From Polytrichum commune (Eukaryota; Streptophyta; Polytrichopsida; Polytrichales; Polytrichaceae): 64,000 bases of DNA. The DNA lies in contig OX485804.1 of the NCBI GenBank assembly GCA_950295325.1, forward strand, positions 2,978,001 to 3,042,000, read 5' to 3'. The notes under the pieces were generated by a model. The model saw nothing but the letters and a program-made list of their open reading frames with translations, did no database searches and was not told the origin of the DNA. Shown one piece after another: positions 1-9,296 of this stretch (its first letter is position 1; every line of letters begins with the position of its first letter). The position numbers were made by a program, and so were the translations under genes.

Positions 1-980
1 TGGCGACTATGTGATTCATCAAAGGGAGCAAAACATCCAAAGTTAGACCCCTAAGTCCTAATAACATCCACAACATGAAATGCTATTTGAATAAACACAA
101 GACCAATTAGTATATTACGTTTAAACGTCCCAAATAACAACTTAACATACTCAACATCATCTTTACTATAACCTTCCTATAAGACTCTTCTCACCAGTAA
201 GTCAATGTTGTACATTAATATTGGATAGATTAATATGTTATAACCATGACTCCTAAACCCTAAACCCTAAACCCTAAACCCCAAATCTTGTAGTTGTTCA
301 GTGCTACCTCCATATACAAACAACATCAAGTTTGTCTTGCGCCATTATCTAATATACTTGGAGCGAACCTTCAATAACAACATGATTGCTTGAAGGGCTT
401 CATATGATGTTGTGGTTCTCCGATTTGCTTTTATATCACATTCCAAGTACATATATCACGATCTATGGTTTATTGGCGACTATGTGATTCATCAAAGTGA
501 ATATCTAGGGGATACCCTATAAAACTTGAGCATGTTAGCATTTTGAAATAAAGATCATGCAATTCCAAACCCTCACAATATGCACTTGGGGAAGGTATTC
601 ATTTAGGCTCCATATTCAAATATCCTCAATTTCCGAATTTCATGTTGGGGGGTGGGGATTGTCTTTTTTATTCATTGCATATTATGTGAGTTGTTGGCAT
701 CAATGGTAAAATCTATTGTATTTGGCACGTAATTGTATTTTTTTTATAACGTGCTCAAACAAACGAGAAACCAATGACTTCAACTTGTTTGGAAAATTTA
801 GTTAATGGTGTCATGTAAGTAGGAATTAAGTATTAGTGTTAGCATAAAGTTGCGTTGTAAAGATGTATTAGTTGTATAAATGGTTTAGTTTTTTAGAATA
901 CCTCATTTGATGTATACCTTAGGCTACTCCAAAGTCTATTCAAAATTGTACTACCCGCTAAGGGTTTACTCCTTAGAGGG
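1..980. other. AT-rich spacer
   Basis: No convincing gene. The first 24 bases recur at 474-497, so a dispersed or tandem repeat of about 473 bp may start at the window edge, but only these 24 bases match visibly. A telomere-type tract lies at 252-286. The rest shows no recognisable coding or structural signal. Confidence 0.6.
252..286. repeat. interstitial telomere-type repeat (CCCTAAA)n
   Basis: About four head-to-tail copies of CCTAAAC/CCCTAAA, the plant telomere unit, in the C-rich orientation on the + strand. Shorter relatives lie at 2038-2052 and near 45,990-46,013, and a longer G-rich tract lies at 60,345-60,428. The tract is too short to mark a chromosome end. Confidence 0.85.
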
Positions 981-1262
981 ATGGGAGTTAGGGTTCCCCG
1001 TAACCCTATTCCCGTTGCTGCCCTAATCACGTTGGCACCCTATTCGCGCGGTTGGGGGCCAATTCCCGAGGGTAACAAAACCCCAGCCGCCAAGCATTCT
1101 CCTCCTTTCTCTCTCTTTCTCCCGCCAACCTTTCGCTCCGCGCCTCTTGTGGAAGCGCCGTGGCGATTTAGGGTGGCGCTTTTCTTTACATTCCTTCTCC
1201 ACCCTTTTTTCTTCTCCTTCCCTCCCTTCTCTTGCTGTAGCGGGAGATTGCACTAGTGTTGC

Positions 1263-1270
1263 AATATATA
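1263..1270 (+). promoter_or_regulatory. TATA-like box upstream of locus 1
   Basis: AATATATA sits after a CT-rich, GC-rich stretch (about 1000-1250) and before a long untranslated-looking leader. The spacing suits a transcription start near 1,295. It is a composition-based guess with no cap-site evidence. Confidence 0.35.
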
Positions 1271-1845
1271 GCATTGTTGAAGTGTTTTCCAGATTGTTGA
1301 AGGGTTTTCCAACATTCTGTGTGAGCTTTAGGCAGTGCTTGCGAGAGTTCGAAGTGCGGATGAGTGCATGTGAGTGCTTGTGAGTGCATGTGAGTGCTTG
1401 TGAGTACATGTGAGTGCTTGTGAGTGTATGTGAGTGCTTGTGAGTGCATGTGAGGGCTTGTGAGTGCATGTGAGTGCTTGTGAGTGCATGTGAGTGCTTG
1501 TCAGTGCTTGTCAGATTAGGAAGTTCTATAAGAGATACAAAAGTGATACAAAAGTGCTTTCAGAGATTTAGTTATTGTTTTGAGAGATTCAGTTGTTGTT
1601 TTAACAGACTCAGTTGTTGTTTGAGAGTTACAATTGTTGTTTGAGTGATTCTGAAGAGACTCAGGAATTGTGTGAGAGATTGTGGGTTTATTGAGAGATT
1701 CAAGAAAGGTTTGAAATCTTTGGTAGTTGTTTGTGAGTTTTAGCGTGTCTGCGAATAGGAATTCACTGATTCTGTCTTAGTCGAAGAAGAGCACTTGTTC
1801 AAAAGCAACCATCTGCAACGACTACAACAGAAACCCTCAGCAAAG
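1271..1845 (+). other. putative 5' leader exon of locus 1
   Basis: A T/G-rich region without a sustained reading frame, made largely of short repeats built on GTGAGTG and GAGAGATT. It ends in a plausible donor, CAAAG|GTATTG (exon end 1845). The following intron would run to about 2355 and carries five palindromes. Locus 2 has the same layout: pyrimidine-rich promoter, repeat-rich leader, palindrome-bearing intron, then ATG. The leader and intron are inferred from this parallel. Confidence 0.45.
1360..1513 (+). repeat. 20-bp tandem repeat (GTGAGTGCATGTGAGTGCTT)
   Basis: About seven tandem copies of a 20-bp unit that is itself two related 10-mers, with scattered single-base changes. It lies within the putative 5' leader of locus 1. 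Confidence 0.9.
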
Positions 1846-1966
1846 GTATTGTTTTTCAAGGGGTTCCAATATGTGTTTTTTAATTGACAGTGTTGTAGCA
1901 TACACAATGCATAAGCATTGTATATGCTACATGCCAAGTTTAAAAAACTATATTAAAATAGAACAG

Positions 1967-2328
1967 TTTGGGGAGACGACCCAAACACAGCCTATAGTTT
2001 GGGTCGATCGACCCAAACAGCACGATGTGCTTTGGGTCCCTAAACCCTAAACACAGCCTATAGTTTGGGTCGATCGACCCAAAGCACATCCTGCTGTTTG
2101 GGTCGGTCGACCCAAACGCAACCTCTATAGTATAAACTTTTCAAGAAATCCTTGATGACAATATAAAACGCAAATCCACCCAAGATAACGAAATACCATA
2201 TAAACATATAAATGAAGTTCTAAAATAACAAGACACAATCCAAAAATAAATGCGTTGATGCATTACATTTCCCTTCCATCACGTGACATCTAATCTATTG
2301 TGAAGAAGTTTGGGTCGAACGACCGAAA
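1967..2328. repeat. palindrome cluster A, 5' intron of locus 1
   Basis: Copies of a 20-bp palindrome with arms TTTGGGTCG and CGACCCAAA around a 2-bp centre. Perfect copies lie at 1998-2017, 2064-2083 and 2097-2116; a one-mismatch copy at 2309-2328; a degenerate one at 1967-1985; a half-site at 2031-2037. Between them, 24-base segments at 2015-2038 and 2076-2099 are inverted copies of each other with one mismatch, so the sites are nested in a larger hairpin. The last copy ends 27 bp before the chosen ATG. Confidence 0.9.
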
Positions 2329-2355
2329 CTAACATCCTTGCTTCTTTCTTTGCGG

Positions 2356-3681
2356 ATGGCCCCAAAGAAAAGACCAGGAGAAAGGTGGTTCATGCTTGCG
2401 CTAGACGTGTTATGGCAGGAGCACGAAACACCTCAGGATGACTCATATGTCCCTAAGGACGGGCTTGTCCTTGCCTGGTCAATTCAAGTAGTAAAAACCT
2501 CCATTTACAAACTGATATTCGTTGTCAAAGTAGGGACCGTGGAAAAACATACCTGGGCGACTCTTACGGGATGGGAGGTGGCGTCGGTCCAGTCTTTTGG
2601 AGACTACGCAGACGTCATCCTTGAGAACAGCGCTGTGCAGAATGCTCATATGATTCTGCACCAGTTCGTCGAACCCTTTGACGCTACATATGCAAGGGAG
2701 TCATGTGTCGAACCTGACGTAATCAAACCCGAGACAATTTTCATCGATGCCAGTACATCGAACACAAAGGTCTCGAGCCGGTTTACGAAACTAAAGCATG
2801 CAATCAGCGTGCTCAACAAAGCCCTGCAGAGCAAAACAAAGTCTCAGCAAGCCGTCAGGCGGAAGGTACCCACTGAGGAAGGTGCAGGGTCGTCAAGGCC
2901 TCAATCGGTGAGGATGCCGCAACCAGTCCCGGCTAGCTCAAGACGAACCACTCCATCGGAGACACCGGCGGATAGCCAGACTCCTACGCCTTCTGGTAGC
3001 CGCCAAACAACTCCCTCCAAGAGGGCGAGAGAGTCATCTGTGATGACTGACGAGCCAGTCTCTCCAGAATTGCGCATGCCGAAGCCAGGGCAGGAAGTGG
3101 ATGCAGGGGAGATCCAAAAAATCGTGAACAATTTCACGACCAAGTGCTCCCATTGCTTTTTCATGGGCAGGGATTTCAAATTCGACGTGAACATCAGTCA
3201 GTCTCATCTCGTGCCACCAGAAAAATGTGTCCGGGCAAAAGAAGACGCCTACGTCGATTGGATAATCGCGCAGATCGTTAGCGAACAATTCAAAGACGAC
3301 AGACAAACCATTGTAGTGATGCCCCAGGGACTGAAGAAAATGCCTACCCCTGAAATGTGGGCGACAATTCAGAAAGGTGATTTTTGGCTCATAGACGGCC
3401 AACACAGCGTTGAGGCTTCCAAGAAAATCCAACTGATGACTGAGTGGGACAATCCCAACCATCAGAAGGAGAAGTTGAAGGTGTGGAAGGCACTGGTAGT
3501 GTGGTCTGACGATGAGACCCGACTGAACGACATCTCCCGTTACTTTAACATGGGGAATAAGAAAAGGGCCTACCAAGCTTCCTGGATAAGGAATATCATG
3601 GCCTCGCGGGAGGTGTGGGAGTTCTATGGTAGGCCTCCCAAGGAGAGGGAGAATGCAAAGGACAAGAATCCCAAGTGGGAG
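2356..3681 (+). CDS. locus 1 exon A: DGQH (ParB-like) domain protein
   Basis: N-terminal coding exon. I prefer the ATG at 2356, which opens MAPKKRP and aligns with the locus 2 ATG (MARSSRS); an in-frame ATG at 2338 is possible. An N-terminal domain (about residues 1-170) is followed by a Ser/Thr/Pro-rich linker rich in TPS motifs (about 175-250), then a domain ending in FWLIDGQHSVEASK, with the GAC of DGQH at 3394. IDGQHR-like motifs mark ParB/Srx and DndB-like nucleotide-binding domains in bacteria and phages; here Arg is Ser. The exon ends at GAG|GTGAGT (3681), phase 0. Locus 2 encodes a clear paralogue with the same order of blocks (VMPQGL/VMPKGL, IDGQHS, VWSDD). Function is not established; DNA binding or nucleotide-dependent clamping is inference from the motif. 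Confidence 0.7.
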
Positions 3682-3691
3682 GTGAGTATTG

Positions 3692-3803
3692 TTTGGGTCG
3701 ATCGACCCAAACTCCTTTTGCAGCTTTATTTGTGTACTTTGGGTCGCTCGACCCAAAGTCTTGTTGCAGTCATGTTTTTTTAGTTTGGGTCGATCGACCC
3801 AAA
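3692..3803. repeat. three palindromes in locus 1 intron (3682-3893)
   Basis: Perfect copies of the 20-bp palindrome at 3692-3711, 3738-3757 and 3784-3803, spaced about 46 bp start to start. They differ in the 2-bp centre (AT, CT, AT). They fill the first half of a GT-AG intron bounded by GTGAGT at 3682 and ATGCAG ending at 3893. Confidence 0.93.
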
Positions 3804-3893
3804 CTCTTGGTGCAGATACTGGTCATGATATGTTTTGGAAATCACATGTTCATATCTAACATGCATTCAAATGATTGTTTTGATCACATGCAG

Positions 3894-5225
3894 GACTTCA
3901 AATACCAAATGATAAATAAATTCTCCTCCATTGATAATGCTAGTCACAAACAGAAGAAATACAACGAGCTTAGAGGGGAGATTTATTTAATAACAGCATC
4001 CGACTCCGTTTGGATGAAGTGGAAGAGTGTATTTGAGAAGCATGAGATGGGTGAGCTCATCGACCCGGACACAGGAATTTTCTTCAACCAAACCACGCGC
4101 TTCAAACAAATGAAGCCTCTCGTGAGAGAGTTCTTTAGAACTCTTCAAGGCCTTTCCGAGACGGAGATGGAGAAGGCGGCGGCGCACATCCTGCATTTCA
4201 CGCCCACGGCGAAAAGGTGCTGGGTGCACCCGAAGATTGTCTTCTTAAAGCCCAAATCCTTCGTCCCTTCATGCTACACCATGAAGGAATGGACGGAGAA
4301 TAGGAAAAAGAAGACAACTATAGTGCAGGAGCTGCATAAATTGGTGCCGGAGAGGAATATTGTCGTGGACGGCGAGGTTCATGAGGCTAACTGGAGAGCA
4401 TTCAAAGCTGAATATAAGTTCACCAGTGCCTCCATGGCGGCTCTAATAAGGGAAGCGGGGGATGACTTCTTGCGGGCCAAGATGGTGAAGGGTGGGAAGA
4501 ACCGGGCGCTTCCAGATCACACAGCGCGTGCGTTCTCGAACTTCATCAAGGAGAAGAAGATTGTCCAGTTTGAAGGGGACGCTTACTTCAACCTTGTCAC
4601 CTTCGAGCCTTTGAAAATTCAGGGCTGGCCAGGTCAAGACGCCAGAATGGCGATAAGGACGAAAGCAGGGGGGCGTTTCCCATTCGAAATGATAGATTTC
4701 AGGAACATTCCTGGAAGCTCATTTGAGGGTACGATGAGCACACTGTTTTACGACCCCTTCCTATCTAAGTTCGTCGATTATGCGAGTCCTAAGTTCAGGG
4801 AGGTTGATGTCTGGCTATGGATAGTCGAGGATAGGAGGGCGGAGCAGGTGTACGACCTTGTCCGGAAATTGCAGCCGGAGTATGCAGTGTCCAAGTCTCA
4901 TTATATCGCCGCACCGGCGGAGGGGGCCTACACGTCGTTGAAGGACAAGAAGACCAAGGTCGTCAACGTCCTGTGTTTGTACTTCGTGTACAAAGCGGAG
5001 TTGTTGAAGGTGCCGAACCACCCTATATCCCGGATGGACAAGCTCTTCCAAGTTCCAGATGGGTTAGGTTCCAGCAAATGCCTATACGACGAGGCCAAAT
5101 ACGCAAACTATCCTGCAGATGAGCTGCGGATGGAATTCTACATGCGGATGCTGAGGACGCTGACTAGGAGAGGGGACTGTATCTTCAACGTGTTCGGGGG
5201 CTCGAAACCCCTCTATGCTGCCATG
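3894..5225 (+). CDS. locus 1 exon B: methyltransferase-like region
   Basis: Internal exon of 444 codons, phase 0 at both ends (CAG|GAC at 3893/3894 and ATG|GTAAGT at 5225). It continues the exon A protein. Toward its end are, in order: STLFYDPF (about residues 283-289), DVWLWIVED (305-313), a long mixed stretch, and CIFNVFGGSKPLYAAM (429-444) running across the splice into LGLNIYSYIEDG. This order, a DPPY-like motif first and an FxGxG-like motif later followed by an acidic residue, is that of beta-class N4/N6 amino-methyltransferases. Both motifs are degenerate (DPF for DPPY; FGGSKP for FxGSGT), so the enzyme may be divergent or inactive. ParB-domain and methyltransferase fusions are known from phages. 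The fold call is inference. Confidence 0.6.
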
Positions 5226-5254
5226 GTAAGTTACATTCTTTAGCTCTTGCGCAG

Positions 5255-5274
5255 TTTGGGTCGGTCGACCCAAA
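5255..5274. repeat. palindrome in locus 1 intron (5226-5343)
   Basis: One perfect copy of the TTTGGGTCG-armed palindrome with centre GT, 29 bp into a 118-bp GT-AG intron (GTAAGT at 5226; GTGTAG ending at 5343). Confidence 0.92.
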
Positions 5275-5343
5275 CTAGATATTGTTTTTGGTCTTGTTTT
5301 TTGTCTTGCAAATTCTAATTTCTATATAACTTGGATTGTGTAG

Positions 5344-6840
5344 ATGTTGGGGTTGAACATCTACTCGTACATAGAGGATGGCGATCTGCAATTTTACAGG
5401 ACGCAGAAATCGCTGGCAAAGAAGATGGATATCCTCGATTGGATCCCGGGAAGCTACGTGGACGAGGTTGTTGAGGGGGGTGAGAACCCTCTTGATAGGG
5501 CGAGGCGGATCAACCCGGAAGAAATTACGATGAGGGCAACAACCCAATTACCCGAACCTCTAGTCGGGTTGCATCCGGGCAATCCGTCCCGTACAGGAGG
5601 TGGAGAGGTGGAAGAGGAGGAGGAAGAAGAAGAACACGGAGAGGAGGAAAAGGAGGGGGATGTGGAGGAAGGGGCAACGGGATTCACGCAAGAATCTGAA
5701 GCCCCTCAGAGGAAGAAGGCTATGCGTGTGGCAACCCCGCAGAGTAAGATGATGCCCGTCCTTACGGTGGACGATGCGAGGGACATGTACTCCAGGGACG
5801 CGACTGCCACGTTCCGGGAGAGGAGGAAGTTAAAGGGAAAGAAGCTCTATGGCGATTACGCATTGGAGGAGACCATTGCCATTAGCAGCGAGGACGACGA
5901 CGACATTGAGCTCGCCAAACGGCTCAGATCGGATCCCCCCTCCCCGACAGCGTTCGCAGGCATGGTTAGGGTGAAACCCGAGGTCCTCACTATGGAGGAA
6001 GCCAACGAGAAGATGCGTAGAGACGAGGAACAGCGCGTCCGCCTGCAGAGGGCTGCCGCAGAAGAACCCTCCGTGCGGAACGAGGTCGCAGAGCTGAGGG
6101 CTCTCCTCTTGGAACAAGAAAGACTAAGGGCGATGGCCCAACCTCCATCCAGCGCCGACTTGATATCGCAAGTCATACAAGGGATGTGGGCGCAAGGATT
6201 GGTGGTGGCTCCATCCAGCTCGTTTCCGCACTTGCCCCCCGGTTTCCCAGCGCAGAGCATCCCTCAGCACCCAGTGTCGCAAGGGTCATTCAGCTTCCAG
6301 CACATGATGCGGCCGCCCCATGTTCCGTACGCGCCGGTCCAACAAGTGGACGATCCCAACATCTGGCGCGTATCTGGAGCCTCCTCCCCGTTGGGCCCTC
6401 CACCACTACGGCCCCCCATAGTGATGGCGCCCCCTCACCAGCCGGACGATCCCAGGATGTTTGGGTCGACTGACCCAAACCCACCCTCGACTGTAGTGCC
6501 CCAAGGCGCCTCCCCCGATGCAAGACAGTTTGGGTCGCCCGACCCAAGCCCCGGAGCAGCTCAGTACTCCTTTGACGAACTTGTGTCTCAAAGAGACACG
6601 ACCATGTTAGATGTTGAAGGCCTCCAAGGGCCTGGTGATACCTCTAATCCTAACCAAATCGATGAACCCATGCATGATGCATATGCGGAGATTGATTTAG
6701 GACAAGGGCCTGATGCTCAACCTTTGCAGGACAAGGTCCCTGACGTAGGCGGAGAAGGCGGTGGCGAGAGAGGTGGGGCACCGGGGACGGTGGAGGCATC
6801 CACATCGTCGAGACATGACCAGGGCGAGGTAACACACTGA
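5344..6840 (+). CDS. locus 1 exon C: C-terminal acidic and Pro-rich region
   Basis: It begins right after the TAG acceptor and opens MLGLNIYSYIEDG, completing the methyltransferase-like motif left open by exon B. Later parts are low complexity: a Glu-rich block (about residues 80-115), a charged helical segment near 215-270, and a Pro/Gln-rich tail with two in-frame copies of the palindrome that encode MFGSTDP and QFGSPDP. The open frame ends in TGA at 6838-6840, but a GAG|GTAACA donor at 6828/6829 followed by another palindrome suggests splicing to an exon now beyond the retrotransposon (see 17212-17340). Acidic and Pro-rich tails are common in nuclear proteins; no further function is claimed. 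Confidence 0.6.
   Translation: MLGLNIYSYIEDGDLQFYRTQKSLAKKMDILDWIPGSYVDEVVEGGENPLDRARRINPEEITMRATTQLPEPLVGLHPGNPSRTGGGEVEEEEEEEEHGEEEKEGDVEEGATGFTQESEAPQRKKAMRVATPQSKMMPVLTVDDARDMYSRDATATFRERRKLKGKKLYGDYALEETIAISSEDDDDIELAKRLRSDPPSPTAFAGMVRVKPEVLTMEEANEKMRRDEEQRVRLQRAAAEEPSVRNEVAELRALLLEQERLRAMAQPPSSADLISQVIQGMWAQGLVVAPSSSFPHLPPGFPAQSIPQHPVSQGSFSFQHMMRPPHVPYAPVQQVDDPNIWRVSGASSPLGPPPLRPPIVMAPPHQPDDPRMFGSTDPNPPSTVVPQGASPDARQFGSPDPSPGAAQYSFDELVSQRDTTMLDVEGLQGPGDTSNPNQIDEPMHDAYAEIDLGQGPDAQPLQDKVPDVGGEGGGERGGAPGTVEASTSSRHDQGEVTH
6460..6548 (+). repeat. two palindromes inside the coding sequence
   Basis: 6460-6479 (centre AC, one mismatch) and 6529-6548 (centre CC, last base changed) are near-perfect copies of the locus 1 palindrome. 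They lie in the same reading phase of exon C, so both translate to FGS-x-DP. Confidence 0.88.
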
Positions 6841-6850
6841 GCCCTCCCAG

Positions 6851-6870
6851 TTTGGGTCGACCGACCCAAA
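6851..6870. repeat. palindrome in interrupted locus 1 intron
   Basis: A perfect copy with centre AC, 22 bp after the GTAACA donor at 6829 and 29 bp before the retrotransposon target duplication. Confidence 0.92.
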
Positions 6871-6899
6871 CCTCCTTGGTCATTGTCTTGTTGGCGTGG

Positions 6900-8354
6900 T
6901 GTGAGCCCAAAATGGTGCCCACATGTGGTGATTAAGTCTTCGAAACCAATTTTAGTGTGACTTTGATGTGCTATGATTATTCACAAAACATAAAAAGAGT
7001 GAAGTGTGGTATGGATTTAAGTTTAGGCATTAGAATGTGTTGTGTAGTAATTTCAAGGTTTAACTTCAATAAGAGGATGCCTTGATTAGGTGAGTGGGGG
7101 GTAAGGTGAAGCAAGGTGAGCTCCGCGAGTTAAATGCCCACTTTTGGATCCACCTTGGTAGTTTGGGAAGAAGGAAGCTTGGTGGATGGGGATTAGTCCC
7201 TACTTTGGAGGAGAGGGTTAAAGGATTGTGATTGGAGGTGCCAATCCTCTCACCCTATCCTCACCTCTTTCCCCCTCTCTCCCTCTCTCCCTCTTTGCTA
7301 CTTAAGGTGTTTTTTCTCTCATTTCTCTCTCTCTTCATCAAGCGCTCTCAAGGGAGCAAGCTCTTAAAAGCTTGAGCTACGCGTGTAGGACATTAGTTTT
7401 TAGTGAATTTAATTAGTTAAGTTCTCTCTCTCAATTCCTCTCAAGTGGAGTGAGCTCTTAGAGCTTGAGACAACATGTGGGGATTAGGTAGTTATTTAGT
7501 GGAATTAGTGGGTTAGATTAATTCATTAGTAAAGGATCGAAAACAAAGACTTAGGGAAATGCTCGATTAGCGGCTAGGGGAGACTGTATCAAGAGGCAAC
7601 TGGTTAACTGCGGCTGCGACTGCATCGGAGGCAGCTGGTTAGCTGTGGTTGCGACTGCATTGGAGGCAGCTGGTTAGCTGTGGTTGTGATTGCATTGGAG
7701 GCAGCTGGTTAGCTGTGGTTGCGACTGCATTGGAGGCAGCTGGTTAGCTGTGGTTGCGACTGCATTGGAGGCAGCTGGTTAGCTGTGGTTGTGATTGCAT
7801 TGGAGGCAGCTGGTTAGCTGTGGCCGGGACTGTATTTTGGGTAGCTGGTTAGCTGCGGCTGAGACTGATTAGTTTATATTATTACATTAGTTTATAGACT
7901 ATATTAGACTATATTAGTTTATAGATAAGTAGTTGGCCACATTAGGTTAGGTGGAGGCACGTGTGGGTTTCATAAGTAATTGCACTTAGGATTGATTATG
8001 GGAAATAGCGTTTTTTAACGCTTGTATCCTCTCTATTAAATAAATCAAGTGCACAAGTAATGGAGAAGGTGGAGGACTTCCGCGAGGGGAAGACAAAGGA
8101 GGTTGGGTCAAAGTATGCAAGGGGAAAATCATTGAGGGCATGTGCGGCTAAAGCCGCGGGTTGGACTCTTGAGAAAGCCAACTCTAGCACAAGCCAAGAG
8201 GCCAACATTAATAAAGTACAATGAGTGAGACAATGCATGTTCATTTAAACATGAAAATCACCTTGCATATGGTTCCATGTTGTGATAGATAAATGTGATT
8301 CTCAAAGTCATCACCCGGACTAGGACGCTTAAGGGTGGTGGATTTGGTCTCACA
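6900..8354 (+). repeat. 5' LTR
   Basis: 1,455 bp, with ends TGTGAGCC and CTCACA. It contains a CT-rich tract near 7255-7340 and a 35-bp tandem array at about 7590-7866. It matches the 3' LTR almost base for base. Confidence 0.95.
7590..7866 (+). repeat. 35-bp tandem array within the LTR
   Basis: About eight copies of a 35-bp unit containing GGAGGCAGCTGGTTAGCTG. The same array occurs at the equivalent place in the 3' LTR (about 16,420-16,696), with the same number of units as far as I can read. Confidence 0.9.
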
Positions 8355-8358
8355 TAAT

Positions 8359-8376
8359 TGGTGCGTCCGCCGGGAG
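8359..8376 (+). other. primer binding site
   Basis: TGGTGCGTCCGCCGGGAG starts four bases after the 5' LTR. It is complementary to a tRNA 3' end of the form GGACGC-A-CCA. The acceptor resembles some arginine tRNAs, but the donor tRNA is not assigned. Confidence 0.6.
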
Positions 8377-9296
8377 CGAAGCGGGAGGTAGTTACAAGAC
8401 TTGGAGGCGACTAGGAGACTTGGAGGCAACTAGGAAAATTTGGAGGCAACTAGGAAAATTTGGAGACACAAACTTGAGAGAGGGGAAGGAGCACCCGAGA
8501 CTCGGTAAGTGTTCTCTCTTTGGGGTTTACATTTGAATTTATTAGATTAATTGTATTTCAATTATTCCTTGGAATGGATTGCATTGTCAATTACGCAAAT
8601 TTATTTTTAAGGAAGGAGCGCGGCGAAGGTACGTCCTCAACCTTTTTGGGGATTTGCTAAGGACTTAGAAGGAACCTATAACCGAGTAGCTCATTAAAAC
8701 ATTAGAGGGTAAATTCACCTTAGGACATTGAACTTTGACACTCCCCTCGGGGTGAGTCTCAAAGTTTTGGGAGTTGTCATTTCATGCTCTAGATTAAATT
8801 AATATTTTAGGAAGTTTGTTGTGTTGTCACATTGAGTCACGATTGAGGGGAGTGCTAACTCACAGGGGGATGCGATTGCTTAAGGTACGTTTGTTTCTTC
8901 AAAGTGAAATTATTAACCAATTAAGGAATGCCTTTTGTATTCGTGATTGTCGTTATCCGTTGTAGAGGGTAATTCCCGAATTGTGGATAGTGTGAGAAGT
9001 CGAAGGGTGAAGCCTCGACTTTTTAACATAATCTATAAGGAAGGTCACCCCCTCACAATCGGTATTGTGGCAAGTGTTTAATTTGCGGAAAAGTGCGGAG
9101 GTGATGCTCCGGCTTAACCAAAAATTAACATGAGCATGCCTATCCCCTATTGGGATTTCTTTACTTAAGTGGGCTTGCAGGGTCTTTCTCCTCACCTCCT
9201 AAAAATTTAAATCACACCAAGATAAGTGGAAACATTAAGAGGGGAGGGTTGTGAGAGATGCGATTGGTCAAGTGAGGGTTGATCGTCTTATGGGGA

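Noticed and set aside
1023-1469. - strand ORFs rich in HSQALT and HKHSH repeats
   Set aside because: Antisense translation of the 20-bp tandem repeat in the leader; no independent gene signal.
3675-3893. Upstream part of a 522-codon ORF that reads through the first internal intron of locus 1
   Set aside because: The stretch translates palindromes and a pyrimidine-rich intron end; strong GT-AG signals at 3682 and 3893 define an intron.
5454-5687. - strand Ser-rich ORF
   Set aside because: Antisense of the Glu-rich coding block of exon C.
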